In this document: in pieces, positions 49,301 to 58,199 of the stretch
Layout: every line of letters begins with the position of its first letter
Numbering within the stretch: the stretch's first letter is position 1
NCBI GenBank assembly: GCA_050084985.1
Contig: JBITNC010000001.1
Location: 48,360,001 to 48,424,000 of the forward strand
Length of the DNA stretch: 64,000 bases
Reading direction: 5' to 3'
Origin: Nageia nagi
Lineage: Eukaryota > Pinophyta
Translations under genes and position numbers: made by a program
The notes under the pieces: model-generated
Databases searched by the model: none
What the model saw: the letters and a program-made list of their open reading frames with translations, nothing else
What the model was told of the DNA's origin: nothing

Positions 49301-52300
49301 TTAGTATACACTTTCCCTTAGGCTGGCAGAAAACTAGCTCTGATACCACTATAAGAAACCTTGCCAAAGATTTTCTTTATTTTGCAATTTAAATTCTTAT
49401 CTAACTATAGAAATTTCATAATTGAAAATTATGTAGAAAATCTCATAGAGAATTCTGAAATTTTCCCAAACAACACTCCACAAATTTTATAAAAATTATT
49501 CGAAAGTGGAAACAAGAAATATATTCAAATGGGTATCCGAAACATACATTAAAATTTGGATATGAACCTCATAGGGTTGGATGTCCCAACTAGGGAACAA
49601 AATGGATATGAAAATGTTCTCAAACTACTCCCAGAGTGGATGATCCTTCTTGACTGATTTCTTAGGTTGAAACTTGCACAATTTCACTTTCCTTTCTCCA
49701 ATCTTATGGTTTTAGTAAAACTAGGGTCTTCACCCTTATATCTGAAATTGAAAAACCCTTGAAGTACACTTGTAAACTCTGAATAAGTTTACCACAAGGA
49801 ACTAGAGGCTAGTCACTCCTCAAGTTCTATCCAGAGAGGTTGGTCTTCCTCTTTGGATCCCACTTTTGTAGCTGACTGTTTGCAAAAGGAATAACATTGC
49901 TAAGCAATAATGTCTAGGGTTTCAAAATGGCAAAAATTTCCTTGCAAATGAAAAATGCCTCCTTCAAATAGACCAACATTCCACTTTAGGGTTTCATGAA
50001 CATTCTTGTAGATCCAACGCTCCATATTGCTACAAATTGGAGATTAAATCTCCACCCTTAAAATGTTCATAACTTAAAAAATGTTTTAGCACATGCTGAA
50101 ATAAAGTACTAATGTTCATGATATATTATAATGTCATTTTATTAAAAAAAACATATCACTTAAATACTTTAGAACTTCACTTAAATACCTCTAAAACACT
50201 TATAGACTTGCTAGAACACAACTAAACCCCCTCTAACTGGAACATCCACCATAAGGAGCCAAGTTTAGTGTTCCTTGACTACTTTAAGAGGTTATTACAT
50301 CAAAAGTAATTACAAAACACTTACTAAAACACTTTAGAAAATTCTGTACAATATTTACAAAGCTTATAAAAAATGCAGACATTACATTAAAACAAACAAA
50401 TACAAATTACATTGTATGATTGCTTTAGCTTGCCTTTTGTAGAGGCTATCAACCCTCTTTTTTAAACCATCATTATTTCCCTGTGAAAACATCATAGCTT
50501 TAGCATTATTGACTGGTGACATACTTGAATTCCAGTAGTTCTCTATTAAGCTATCATCTCTTTAAGGGATGTGAGCCTCATACATAGCCATTTCAAGTTT
50601 TGAACTCTTCATTATTGCATTTGGTTGTGTCTTTCAAGGATTTCATAGAGGTCTATTTGACCCTTGTTACTCTCCAATGATCATTATCAGATCTTGTATG
50701 GACTTGTTTGGGAGTCCATAAGAGGGAAAGAGAGAATGACCCTTGTCCCACATGTTGTACTAGATGCCGCCTACATGACTCTCAGGATCTTTTGAGGACT
50801 CGACAGATCTCATCCTACTTTTCTTCTAGCAATGCTATCACGCTCCGCCCCAGCAAGACCCAAGTGGGTTTGGTTTTTTGACCGCCCCAACGCTTGATAT
50901 ACTCGGATGTGTCTTTGTTTTTTTTTAGGGTTTTGGCACCCCTCTTTGTATTCACTTTGGCTGTAATTGTTTATTTTCCTGCTTTTTTTTCGAGGATAGC
51001 CCCTCTAAGGTCCCCACTTGCTCTTATTTCATGCTTGTATTCTCTAATCCCATTAACTGCTGTTGGTCATCTGCAAACATTAATATGTTTTCTTTCTTTC
51101 TTCAACACTCCAATGTTATTCAAGTTCAGGCACAAATCTTACTCAAGAGAAGAGGAGTTAGTTTCATAATCAGATCATGTATGGGCTTGCTTGGGTTGAT
51201 CGGTGATGAAACTATCTTAAACAAGTAAAGTTGTGAATCTTTGAAGTTCGTGCAATGTTACTCGAACAGTTTCTTTTATATTGTTTTAATTCAGTTCTAT
51301 TTCCCTTTTTACTTTTTTTTGTTTCAGAGCTCCTTTTAGGCTTTTACAATTTATTTTCTCTAAAGAAACATTTTGTCATAGAGACCCATTGACTGACTTT
51401 GATCATTAGTGAATATTAATTAATTTTCTTTCTGTTTTATTTCTTGAAGAGTTTTGGGCTTCATACATAACCTTTTAAAGTTTTGAACTCTTCATTATTG
51501 CTATGGTTTGAGTCAAAGCACTTGGTGATCCACTTTAACTAAAGCCCATGCTAATGGACAAAAATCACAGGGATGTTTTTTCAATATACAAAGACACACC
51601 TTTAAACTAAGCTTATGGTAACTCTTTGTCAATCCAAGTCAAAGTTTTGCTACAGCTTGTTTATTTGGTAGTATGAGCATCTAATGGTAAAATGGGGCAT
51701 TTGTGTTTGTGTATGTTATGGAAGTTTTTGGTGTAGGGGTCAAAAGTTACTTACCATCCTGATTTGCAGTATTCTTGAGATTCAACATGTTTGCCTTTTG
51801 ATGAGCTATTGATTTTACGATATTACAATGATGTGTCTGGAGCTAGTTAAATGGAGAGAACTTTTCCTTGTAAATTTGTGATCTTATCATATAGCAACAC
51901 AATGAAAACTTGATTCCTGGAGGCATTGTTATGTTGTGCATGCTCAAATGCATCCATCTCATCTCTGTCCTTTTTTATTGCATGTCTTAGCTTTGTTGAT
52001 GAAAACAACTAGGCAAGAAGATCAATGAAAAATCAAGCTTGATGGTATTTAAAATCAAATATTGAAAATCATTTGCATTCTTTATATTGTTTAAACTGGA
52101 ATGTGATCTATGAAACCAACTCTTTATTCAGGTACCCTATTTCAAATTTGATTTGTTTTGATTTCAATATATGCTTCGGGTTCTGACAGCTTGTTTTGTA
52201 TGTCACAGTCAGCTGAATTAAGTGGAACAACCTGGTACAATCTGACATCAATTGAAACAGGCCTTGTGGTGAGATTAATGGCTTAAGCATATAGTCATAT

Positions 52301-54035
52301 ATATCTTTCAACATGAAAATGGTACTGACCTTCCAGTTTTTTCTATAGAATTTTGTAAAATTGTAGGACGTTTTGGTGAATATGAGAATGTAAGTCGTTG
52401 TGTCTGTATGCAGGTTAGTGGTTCCCTTTATGGTGCTTTATGTGGGTCTATAGTTGCATTCAATATTTCAGATTTTCTAGGTATTTCGTCTATCCATCTT
52501 GAGAAAAAGCATTTCGTGCTATATTTTTCAGCATGCACATGGACTCATATTTAAGGATCAAGTGCTCTGCAACAAGGTTTTGCATTTTTCATTGAATATT
52601 ATAAAGATATTAAAATAATGATGTAAATTTTTTGGCTGAAGGAAGGCGAAGGGAGTTAATTTTAGCAGCTCTGCTATATATGCTGGGAGCTTTAATCACG
52701 GGCTTCGCACCTGCACTTCCTGTGCTTATAGTTGGTCGGCTGTTATTTGGTTTTGGTATAGGTTTGGTAAAGCTTATGCATCTCTCTTCATAGAAGGATG
52801 ATTTGCAGTTCTATTTTAGTTTGTTTATTGCTTTAATTGAATCTCTTATGGTGTCAGTTTTTGAATTACAACCAACATTTGCTATTTAATTTAAGTTTCA
52901 CTTCCATATGATAAAGCCTGTTGGACATCGAACTGTTGCAGAGTGTTTTGTTTTTTCAAATTCAGGTATACATAGAATATAGTGTTTTAAATAGGCCACC
53001 ATCACCTCAAAAAGCAAGAGTATTGCCTCTGACTGTTTCTATCAAACAGGCCATGCATGCAGCTCCATTGTACATTGCAGAAACTTCTCCATCAACAGTT
53101 CGTGGAACACTAGTATCTTTGAAGGAGCTTTTCATAGTTTTAGGAATCTTGGTAAGTGTGAAAAGAATTCATACTTATCTGATTCCTGATAACCATATCA
53201 TAACACTGGATTGGTTGATGTTAATACTGACTCAGTTTCCTTATGCAGCTTGGTTACCTTTTGGGTAATCTAGAAATTGATGTGGTTGGTGGATGGAGAT
53301 ATATGTATGGCGTGAGTGCACCAATTGCTGTAATCATGAGCATTGGCATGTGGTGGTTGCCACCATCCCCACGTTGGCTTCTTCTCCAGGCAGTGCAGGG
53401 GAAAGGAAATCTTCAAGCATTGAAAGAAAAAGCGATTGTTGCATTGAGTAGATTAAGAGGTCGTCCTGCTGGTGATGTAGCCAGCGATGAGCAAATAGAA
53501 GAAACCTTGAGATCCCTACAATATGCACTTCGAGATCAAGACAAGGAAGCTAATTTCTTGGAGATTTTTAGAGGAAGCAGTTTGAAGGCCTTCATTATTG
53601 GTGGAGGAGTGGTGATTTTCCAGCAGGTTGTGTCATTCCAACATTTTTATGGGTTCTTGTGACGGTTTTTTTTTTTTGGATTAGACTCTATTAACTGTCT
53701 AGCCATGGAAGTTCTTGTAAAATTCGACTATCTATTTTGTATTTGAATATTTATTCATACAATTGAGGATCTCTGAAAGAAAATGTGTGTCCCTGATAAA
53801 TTGGAAACACTTTTTTATTTGTCAGATAACTGGCCAACCAAGTGTACTGTATTATGCAGCTTCCATTCTTCAGGTAGACAAGAAATTTAAATTTTCATGA
53901 TATCAGATGGTGATAAAATCCTAGAAAATGCCATGCTATTTGTTACATAATATTGGCGCTTCTGATTTGTAGAGTGCAGGATTTTCTGCAGCATCTGATG
54001 CCACTCGGGTTTCTGTAATTCTTGGCTTTTTCAAG
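25154..54035 (+). CDS. pSuT: Plastidic sugar transporter (MFS sugar porter), ten exons, 3' end outside window
   Basis: Spliced coding parts are 25154-25378, 37988-38097, 44894-44972, 52209-52268, 52414-52480, 52642-52766, 53050-53151, 53249-53626, 53826-53873 and 53973-54035: 1257 bp, 419 codons. All introns are GT-AG and every junction keeps the frame. Sugar-porter landmarks appear in order: [19 protein letters not shown] (TM1), DFLGRRRE (loop 2-3), [46 protein letters not shown] after TM6, and [13 protein letters not shown] (TM7). The closest remembered relative is the Arabidopsis chloroplast transporter At5g59250 (pSuT, D-xylose-proton symporter-like 3, about 560 residues). It is preferred over the vacuolar VGT proteins because of LSGTTW, DFLGRRRE and the transit-like N-terminus. 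Role by homology: sugar/proton transport at the plastid envelope. TM8-12 are expected to the right of 64000. Confidence 0.88.
25379..28387 (+). other. Intron 1, left part, no recognised gene
   Basis: Begins GTATGCG. Contains scattered short frames without recognised domains, for example 26931-27215 minus. A segment at 27895-28070 recurs at 33980-34190. Confidence 0.45.
27895..28070 (+). repeat. Flanking repeat outside the chromovirus, left copy
   Basis: Around AGACATGCTATTCATGATGG it resembles 33980-34190 (AGACATGCCATTCATGATGG), including the TTTGGTTGTA stretch. Both copies lie outside the LTR-like repeats, on opposite sides of the element. Confidence 0.5.
28388..28754 (-). repeat. 3' LTR-like repeat of the chromovirus
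   Basis: TGTTACAAC to CTAAACA on the + strand. It aligns with 33381-33747 throughout, for example TAAGAGCACTTC, TTTTTATAATG and CATAGGACATATAACAT. A TATA-like box on the minus strand supports minus orientation. Confidence 0.65.
28778..33370 (-). pseudogene. Chromovirus gag-pol remnant
   Basis: Minus-strand pieces from N to C. Protease remnant [11 protein letters not shown] at about 32810-32850, with D-S-G changed to D-L-S. Reverse transcriptase at 31822-32106 ([19 protein letters not shown]) and 30778-31011 ([20 protein letters not shown]). RNase H at 30503-30733 ([20 protein letters not shown]) and 30340-30558 ([18 protein letters not shown]). Integrase at 29705-29935 ([12 protein letters not shown]) and 29259-29474 (EWWCNTSYQ). 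Chromodomain at about 28860-28960 ([15 protein letters not shown]). Frames change repeatedly and stops are common. An intact chromodomain would guide integration to marked chromatin. Confidence 0.85.
33381..33747 (-). repeat. 5' LTR-like repeat of the chromovirus
   Basis: Matches 28388-28754. Its right end has lost the CA dinucleotide. Confidence 0.6.
33980..34190 (+). repeat. Flanking repeat outside the chromovirus, right copy
   Basis: Partner of 27895-28070. Confidence 0.5.
34191..35823. other. Intron 1, unassigned
   Basis: AT-rich in the middle. The part at about 35620-35715 has GGGATGCCTACAAG-type repeated wording (GGATGCCTACAAGT occurs twice). No gene is recognised; the + frame at 35472-35723 has no known domain. 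It may be an unrecognised transposon that the solo LTR at 35829 interrupts. Confidence 0.35.
35829..37042 (+). mobile_element. Solo LTR of the decapeptide-repeat gypsy family
   Basis: 1214 bp. Starts at the TGACGTCCCC block (first TG mutated) and ends GAATTCTACA. TTTAT is present on both sides (35824-35828 and 37043-37047), a perfect target duplication. The body follows the LTRs at 55180 and 59470 (GGACCCCACTGTGAGCCCCA, CCCATCCGATGGTATTCCAA, GTTGGCTC). No internal sequence is present, so the element was reduced by recombination between its LTRs. Confidence 0.88.
37048..37987. other. Intron 1, right part
   Basis: AT-rich, ending with a T-rich tract and the acceptor TATAG at 37983-37987. No gene or element is recognised. 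Confidence 0.45.
37988..38097 (+). CDS. pSuT: Exon 2: linker before TM1
   Basis: Acceptor TATAG before ATGCAAGTT; donor CC before GTGAGTG. It reads an acidic linker ([17 protein letters not shown]) and then FTWSSLIL, which matches the FSWSSVILPF stretch ahead of TM1 in pSuT. It leaves two bases (CC) that complete a proline codon with exon 3. An alternative acceptor at 37961 would bring in a stop in this frame. Confidence 0.85.
38098..38702 (+). other. Intron 2, left part
   Basis: Starts GTGAGTG. AT-rich; contains an imperfect duplicate of about 40 bp around ATCATGCATATGATGCTTTCATGAAATATT at 38246-38277 and 38341-38370. No gene. Confidence 0.45.
38703..39217 (-). repeat. LTR-like repeat, left copy (intron 2 element)
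   Basis: Aligns with 43794-44093 as described for the element; diverged. Confidence 0.45.
39218..41799. other. Interior of the intron 2 element, no recognised gene
   Basis: A frame at 39327-39602 (minus, 91 codons) is basic, with no known domain. The rest is AT-rich. A TATC/TATG microsatellite lies at about 41330-41372. Confidence 0.35.
41800..43330 (-). pseudogene. Unidentified gag-like or hypothetical protein remnant
   Basis: Minus-strand frames can be followed over 1.5 kb with several stops. The longest piece (42377-42688, 103 codons) reads [20 protein letters not shown]. Further upstream on the same strand, about 42880-42970, comes [20 protein letters not shown], and further downstream, about 42110-42360, is a Lys/Arg/Glu-rich tail. 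I recall similar hypothetical proteins in gymnosperm repeat DNA but can name no domain family. Its place between LTR-like repeats suggests an element-encoded protein. Confidence 0.35.
43794..44093 (-). repeat. LTR-like repeat, right copy (intron 2 element)
   Basis: Ends TTTCAACA on +, so the minus strand starts TGTTGAAA. Shorter than its partner. Confidence 0.45.
44094..44893 (+). other. Intron 2, right part
   Basis: AT-rich, ends with ATCTATTATGCAG. No gene or element is recognised. Confidence 0.5.
44894..44972 (+). CDS. pSuT: Exon 3: TM1
   Basis: Acceptor TTATGCAG. It reads [20 protein letters not shown], the conserved first membrane segment of sugar porters, and ends in phase 0 before GTACAA. 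Confidence 0.93.
45072..45076. other. Target-site duplication TTAAA, left copy
   Basis: TTAAA precedes the repeat at 45077. The same five bases follow the other repeat at 50387-50391. Confidence 0.85.
45077..46086 (-). repeat. 3' LTR of the gene-capturing element
   Basis: Plus-strand limits TGTAAG and CATTACA. It aligns with 49350-50386 along its length, and a polypyrimidine run (the minus-strand polypurine tract) follows at 46090-46100. Confidence 0.88.
46090..46100 (-). other. Polypurine tract of the gene-capturing element
   Basis: Minus strand GGGAGGGGTGG, three bases from the LTR start. Confidence 0.75.
46210..46503 (-). pseudogene. SAMHD1-like HD phosphohydrolase fragment
   Basis: The minus frame opens [18 protein letters not shown], nearly the signature IVAN-x-RNG-IDVDK-[FW]DY of SAMHD1 and its plant homologues, which hydrolyse dNTPs. 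A second short match, [11 protein letters not shown], resembles LFATRADLYRTVY, found further along in those proteins. The stretch between them is shorter than in the family, so exons may have been skipped or lost. The HD catalytic motif is not present. The tail ([16 protein letters not shown]) is not recognised. It can have no catalytic function. Confidence 0.65.
46619..47238 (-). other. Coding-like interior of the element, unidentified
   Basis: Two long minus frames, 46619-46819 and 46831-47238. The second has 135 codons and no stop, rich in Asn, Val and Glu ([20 protein letters not shown]). No domain is recognised. It could be captured host exon sequence or a remnant of an element protein. 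Confidence 0.4.
47239..48118 (-). other. Interior of the gene-capturing element, mixed
   Basis: At about 47560-47700 a minus frame reads [20 protein letters not shown] and continues [15 protein letters not shown]. It looks like real coding sequence but I cannot assign it. At 47244-47429 another 61-codon frame is unassigned. From 47720 to 48118 the DNA is very AT-rich. Confidence 0.4.
48400..48815 (-). pseudogene. OTU-domain deubiquitinase fragment (OTU4-like)
   Basis: Within the open frame 48119-48727 the sequence [53 protein letters not shown] and GHHDSLI follows the OTU domain of Arabidopsis OTU4 (At3g57810) segment by segment. The histidine of the catalytic triad is in the last motif. Upstream, GDGSCL (48791-48808) is the D-G-x-C nucleophile motif. 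It is separated by two adjacent stops (48785-48790) from [12 protein letters not shown]. The active family cleaves ubiquitin chains. The domain is continuous without introns over this span, and about 90 further codons after it (48119-48399) are unrecognised. Confidence 0.85.
48837..49217 (-). other. Open frame upstream of the OTU fragment
   Basis: 127 codons on the minus strand, starting close to the PBS of the element. It has a lysine-rich middle and end ([16 protein letters not shown], then KNKKIKNGY) and no recognised domain. In transcript order it lies directly before the OTU fragment, so it may be the N-terminal part of the same captured gene or the start of an element protein. Confidence 0.4.
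49337..49348 (-). other. Primer binding site of the gene-capturing element
   Basis: Minus strand TGGTATCAGAGC, the canonical initiator tRNA-Met complement of plant retrotransposons. Confidence 0.88.
49350..50386 (-). repeat. 5' LTR of the gene-capturing element
   Basis: Partner of 45077-46086, with many substitutions and some indels. The 3' LTR ends TTACA on the minus strand while this one ends TTATA. Confidence 0.88.
50392..52208 (+). other. Intron 3, right part
   Basis: A stretch at about 50570-50630 (CATACATAG, AAGTTTTGAACTCTTCATTA) recurs at about 51457-51515. Between them, at 50690-51080, the DNA is richer in GC and could be an insertion. No gene is recognised. Confidence 0.4.
52209..52268 (+). 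CDS. pSuT: Exon 4: loop after TM1
   Basis: Twenty codons, [20 protein letters not shown], between acceptor TGTCACAG and donor GTGAGA; phase 0 on both sides. It corresponds to the SPALSGTTWFNLS part of pSuT. Confidence 0.93.
52414..52480 (+). CDS. pSuT: Exon 5: TM2
   Basis: [16 protein letters not shown] then NISDFL plus one base. Acceptor ATGCAG, donor GTATTT. The last G joins the next exon to form the glycine of DFLGRRR. Confidence 0.93.
52642..52766 (+). CDS. pSuT: Exon 6: GRRR loop, TM3 and TM4
   Basis: Acceptor CTGAAG. It reads [20 protein letters not shown] and then [15 protein letters not shown]. The arginine-rich loop is the MFS signature between TM2 and TM3. Donor GTAAAG, phase 0. 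Confidence 0.93.
53050..53151 (+). CDS. pSuT: Exon 7: TM4-TM5
   Basis: [20 protein letters not shown], then [14 protein letters not shown]: the sugar-porter P-x-Y-I-A-E-x-[SA]-P-x-x-x-R-G motif. Acceptor AAACAG, donor GTAAGTG. Confidence 0.95.
53249..53626 (+). CDS. pSuT: Exon 8: TM5-TM6, central loop and start of TM7
   Basis: The longest exon, 126 codons. It contains [20 protein letters not shown], the [17 protein letters not shown] motif, the cytosolic loop with RLRGRPAGD, and [11 protein letters not shown] at the start of TM7. Acceptor TATGCAG, donor GTTGTG. Confidence 0.96.
53826..53873 (+). CDS. pSuT: Exon 9: TM7 substrate motif
   Basis: Sixteen codons, [16 protein letters not shown]. 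Together with the QQ of exon 8 this is the QQ-x-x-G-x-x-x-x-x-YY sugar-binding motif. Acceptor TGTCAG, donor GTAGAC. Confidence 0.95.
53973..54035 (+). CDS. pSuT: Exon 10: after TM7, last exon in window
   Basis: Twenty-one codons, [20 protein letters not shown] plus K, matching AGFSAAADATRVS of pSuT. Acceptor TTTGTAG, donor GTCTGT. The next expected exon, TM8 with an LGRRPLL-type motif, was not found up to 64000. Confidence 0.92.
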
Positions 54036-55174
54036 GTCTGTATAAGATATTCATCCACATTGCAATTCTATTTGTTTTCTCATCCATTCTCTTCTCAAAA
54101 CTGTTCTTTCAAGCTTCTGGATTCCCTAATTTTGAAGAACAAGGACTAGGACCTGAGAAATAGATCACTGATTTGCTCATTATAACATATTGTGAATGAA
54201 GGATGGGCATCTCAGGAGAAACTATAATCTGCTATCCACGAATAAACCAATGCTTACAGTCATGATGTGTTGGAAGGCTTCTTACATCATTCAACTATAT
54301 TGTTTTTATGTTCTTCATCAAAGCAATAGATGACAAAAGACTAACAGTATCTGATATATCCGCACAATCTAGCTTTAAAATTGTATTTAATTTCTTGTCC
54401 TTTTCTGAGAACCCGATGAAAATTGTAATCAGTCTATAACAACATTATTTTCCTTTCCATGTGCCTGGGAAATTTGCCAGCTATGTATTGTTTCCTTGTC
54501 AATTGTTATTTGGTTTCAGTCTTCCCTTAGAATGCTAAGTATTGCTTTAAGTGTAACATGTAATTATAAACAGCACAACTGTTTACAGGATGGAGCATGC
54601 TTGTTCTACGATAACAGTTTCTAAAAGGCTTCCCTTTTAACAAGATATGGTTGTTTATTTTGGTAAATTTATCAAGGATATACTCTTTAATATAACAGTT
54701 AACTAAAAGTAAATCATAGTCGCTTCATGACCTCCTTCAAATGGTTGAAAGATCTGCATTTTTAAAACATCACTCTTTGGTACACACATGTATGTATGTA
54801 TATATATAGTGTAATGTTGACTTTCAGTGTATTAATGCTGATATTTATTAATACTATTGGCCATTGTTGCTGAACTGACTATGATCAGAGGATAATTATT
54901 TCTTGGTATTGATACCATTATGTTTAATCTTACTGGAGGATTATTTTTAACATATGTCAAGACCAATTCTAGAGATATGTATATTCTTTGGTGAGTGTGG
55001 AATATTTGTGGCTGTATAATCAAACCCAACCACTCACCTAAATCATCTTATGCCACATTGTAGTTCATGTGAAGATGTGTCATTGTAATGATTTGTTTTC
55101 TTCTTTTGCTTATGATACTATTTGGGTCTAAGGACCCCATCAATTCTTTTGTGTATTTTTTCAATCTTTTGATT
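54036..55174 (+). other. Intron 10, left part
   Basis: Starts GTCTGT. Contains a TATG/TA microsatellite at about 54787-54807. No exon of the transporter or other gene is found. Confidence 0.5.
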
Positions 55175-55179
55175 TTAAT

Positions 55180-56450
55180 TGTGACGTCCGCTTTGTCCAA
55201 TTGTAATTAGTTGTGGGGTCCGAAAGGTTCCTCTTGTAATATATTTTTTGTACTTTCATGTTGTAACTTAGGATAGGAGACTTAATGGGTCAATGGACCC
55301 CACTGTGAGCCTCAAGTGGGATGTCTCCCTTCTAAGGTTAGATTAGGTCTCATCGTCATACTTGGAGATCCCGAAACATGATTGTGGGAATCCCAAGGTC
55401 TATTTAGCATTGTATGGATAGATGAGCACTTAATGGCCCCAACGTTGAGATTGGGAGCATTTAGACACTTGCACCAGCTTGGGGGAGGCTTCTAGACCCC
55501 CACCTTGGGCCTTGAGACCCACGTTGCCCCTTAGGTGCCCACGCATGCTTCCTAGGCCCACGCATGCATTCTTGGGTCCACATGGAGCATAGGGGAGGCC
55601 CAAATACCCACGTTGAGCCTGGATTGATCCCTATGTGCTAACGTTGGGCCATGAGGGGATTGGGTGATGACATTGAGGTGTAATCCGGACCAAGGAAGGC
55701 TATATTAACCCTTGGAGTCTTATTATTGGATATACTTGATCATTATTACTTTCATATTGTTCAGAGGACATCAAGTCTTAGCGGTGCTAAATAGCCTTCC
55801 TAGGCGCAACGTCTAGAGGGCATTTAGGTTGAGGGGTCTTGTTTGTCTACGGCATTGGTGTAGCATCTTTGCCCATCTGATGGTATTCCAAGGTATTGCT
55901 TGTACCTTCGGTGGTTATCCATAATTTGAGGAGGGCTCCTTCGATGGTGAGGATTCTTATTTTGAGGAGGCATACTATCCCAGGGTTCTGATATTGTTCT
56001 AGTGGTGAGAGACACATTGTATTGCCCTAGTTGGCTCCTGAGAGGCCAACGTCAGCCCTTCTGGGCCTGGTATTGTATTGATATTCATTTTGATCATATA
56101 TACAGCCGAAAGGGCATTGGATCTCATATTTTATTATTGTTGTTCCATTATTGCAAGGTTGTGGTGCACTTTCCTATTTATGCATGTATGAGCCAGACGT
56201 TGGCATTATGAGATGATATTCATTGTTGTATGATTGTACTAGCTAGATGTTGGTGTATGAATGTTTTATTTTGTAACCCTAGCTTAGACGTTGGCATAAT
56301 TGCATTATGTTAGCTTGGTTCGGATGTCCTAACCCTAATGTTGCCATTTTGAGGGTTTGAATGCTCGTTGTGGATGCCCTAGGCTTGATGTCAGGGTTTG
56401 TTGGTTGGAATTGGTTGTTTTTTCTTTGAGTTCCATTTTGGATCATCATA
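55180..56450 (+). repeat. 5' LTR of the gypsy element
   Basis: 1271 bp. By eye several percent different from the 3' LTR (59470-60741), so the insertion is clearly older than the copia element at 9246. It contains several CCACGTTG-type words in its middle. Confidence 0.9.
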
Positions 56451-56452
56451 AG

Positions 56453-56464
56453 TAGTATCAAAGC
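56453..56464 (+). other. Primer binding site of the gypsy element
   Basis: TAGTATCAAAGC, one mismatch from the version in the copia element (TGGTATCAAAGC), two bases after the LTR. Confidence 0.65.
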
Positions 56465-56537
56465 TTGGATTTGGCCAGCCTGTGGATGAGACTTGCAGTA
56501 CATCGTTACTACACCAGATCCAACACTCATAGAGAGA

Positions 56538-58046
56538 TGGCATTCGCTAGGAAGAGCGGGAGATAACACACGGAGGAGGCATCTGCAAGAGCCGCCCATG
56601 AGGAGGATAGACGATTGTGGATGGAGGAATTGCCAAATGAGGATGCATTCGCGGATGAAGGGGAGGTGCAGAGAGAGAGAGATAGAGAGTTGCCAAGAGG
56701 AGTCCAACTACGTTTTGAGAATCCACCCTCGAATGGAAGTTTGATGAACTCATTTCGACCATTCACAACATGATTGGAGTGGTTACTACTATACAGCAGC
56801 AGTTGAACATGCATTTGGGTGTTCAAGAGGAGCCAAAGAGGCAAAATACCCCCCACATCACACTAGGGATGACAAGGAGGCCCCACGTCACACCAAGGAT
56901 GACAGAGAGGCCCCATATCACACCAAGGATGAGCATGAGGAGATCTTGTAGTTTGAGGGATCGAGAGTCAACTCACCATGGGTCGATGAGGTGTCTAGAG
57001 GCCACATTTTTGAGGTTCCACTCACATCGAGCACCCTAGGGTACAAACCCTCTCCTAGGGAGGTACTTGGAGGAGGACGTTGGCAGGATGGAGGAGCACC
57101 CTATCATCCCAAAACTATCCAAGCCTATGTTTGCAAAGAAGGCTGCAGAGGAGACAAAGAGTCATATTCCTAGCCCATTGGAGTTGAATTAGATTTTTAG
57201 GGAGTATTCTATGTTGGATCTAGGGTTGAAGTGAGACGTCAATTTCAATGGCTACCTATAGCTTTTGGGGTTGAAGGGAAGCAATTCGCATGGTCCATGC
57301 ATTTCTAGCAATTCATGGGATGAGAAGGACCTGCAACACAAAATCAATAAAATGCAGGTGCAAATGTTTGATGGAAAGAAGATGACGGCTAGGGCATGGT
57401 TACATTAGTTGCAAACCTATTTCACCCTAAGCCCTAACATGGTGGAGGAGGATGCGATTCATTTCACATCATTACATTTTGAGGGAGATGCTTGGAGTGG
57501 TGACAGCATGGGGTGATTAGCCAAGGGTATTCTCTCATCGCCTCTTTTGATGAGTTCGCCAAATGTTTGGTTAGGCGGTTCAACTGGAAGGAGGAGAATG
57601 ATTAATTCCGGGATCTAACATCATTAAGGCAACAAGGGATAGTGGATGACTATGTGATAAAGTTTCAGAGGATTATTGTCATGATCCACCATCTTTCTAA
57701 GGAGAGGTTAACATTCCTCTTCATTGAAGGTTTGATGGAGCCGTTGTTGGGGATGGTCAAGGTATCTTCCCCTAAGAGCCTTGATGACGTTATCCGGACA
57801 GCATATGACCTTGAACCCATGATGAAATCCCTCAAGGGAGGGTAGATGTATAGAGGGCCTGTTGATCGGAAGCCATTCGTTGACAAAGAAGGTCCTAGCA
57901 AGGCCAAACCCTTCCCTTCGCCTAGAACAAATCAGTTGGATGCAGCCAAACAAAGGAAGTTAAGAGAAGAAGGCAAGTGCTTCTACTGCAAGAAGACTTG
58001 GGAGCCAGGGCACCTTGTCATGGGAAAGGAAAAGTGCACTACATAG
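56538..58046 (+). pseudogene. Ty3/gypsy gag, broken
   Basis: Opens MAFARKSGR at 56538, then a stop and a charged Glu/Arg-rich stretch. A 30-bp repeat at about 56850-56940 encodes PHVTPRMTER-like decapeptides. The gag domain follows (AIHFTSLHFEGDAWS, FDEFAKCLVRRFNW, GIVDDYVIKFQRI). It ends with a basic region and CFYCKKTWEPGH (zinc knuckle, first three ligands; the last cysteine is displaced). Stops occur near 57517 (frame dependent), 57603 and 57843. A frame change separates it from the protease. Confidence 0.85.
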
Positions 58047-58199
58047 AGGTGTTTTCAAAATATGAATCAAATGACTCAGATTTCAAGATTGGAGTTGACA
58101 CCCTAGAGCAGGGAGCACCTCAGGCAGAAGGAATGTTGGGTAGTATGATAGCTTCACTACATGGGGTGAAGAAGTACCTTACCTTGAAGTTGGTAGGGT

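Larger units (their letters stand above)
45077..50386 (-). mobile_element. Gene-capturing non-autonomous LTR retrotransposon
   Basis: Structurally complete on the minus strand. It has LTRs of 1010 and 1037 bp with TGTAA/TTACA ends and a TTAAA target duplication. The PBS TGGTATCAGAGC stands one base from the 5' LTR, and a polypurine tract GGGAGGGGTGG precedes the 3' LTR. The 3.26-kb interior shows none of the gag, protease, integrase or reverse transcriptase motifs that are easy to see in the other elements here. It carries pieces of host genes instead: an OTU deubiquitinase and a SAMHD1-like HD phosphohydrolase, with further coding-like but unidentified stretches. It sits antisense in intron 3. 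It must have moved with proteins supplied by another element. Confidence 0.88.

Noticed and set aside
52921-53268. 115-codon + frame around exon 7 taken as a continuous exon
   Set aside because: The first part before AAACAG and the part after GTAAGTG do not match sugar porters, while 53050-53151 does.
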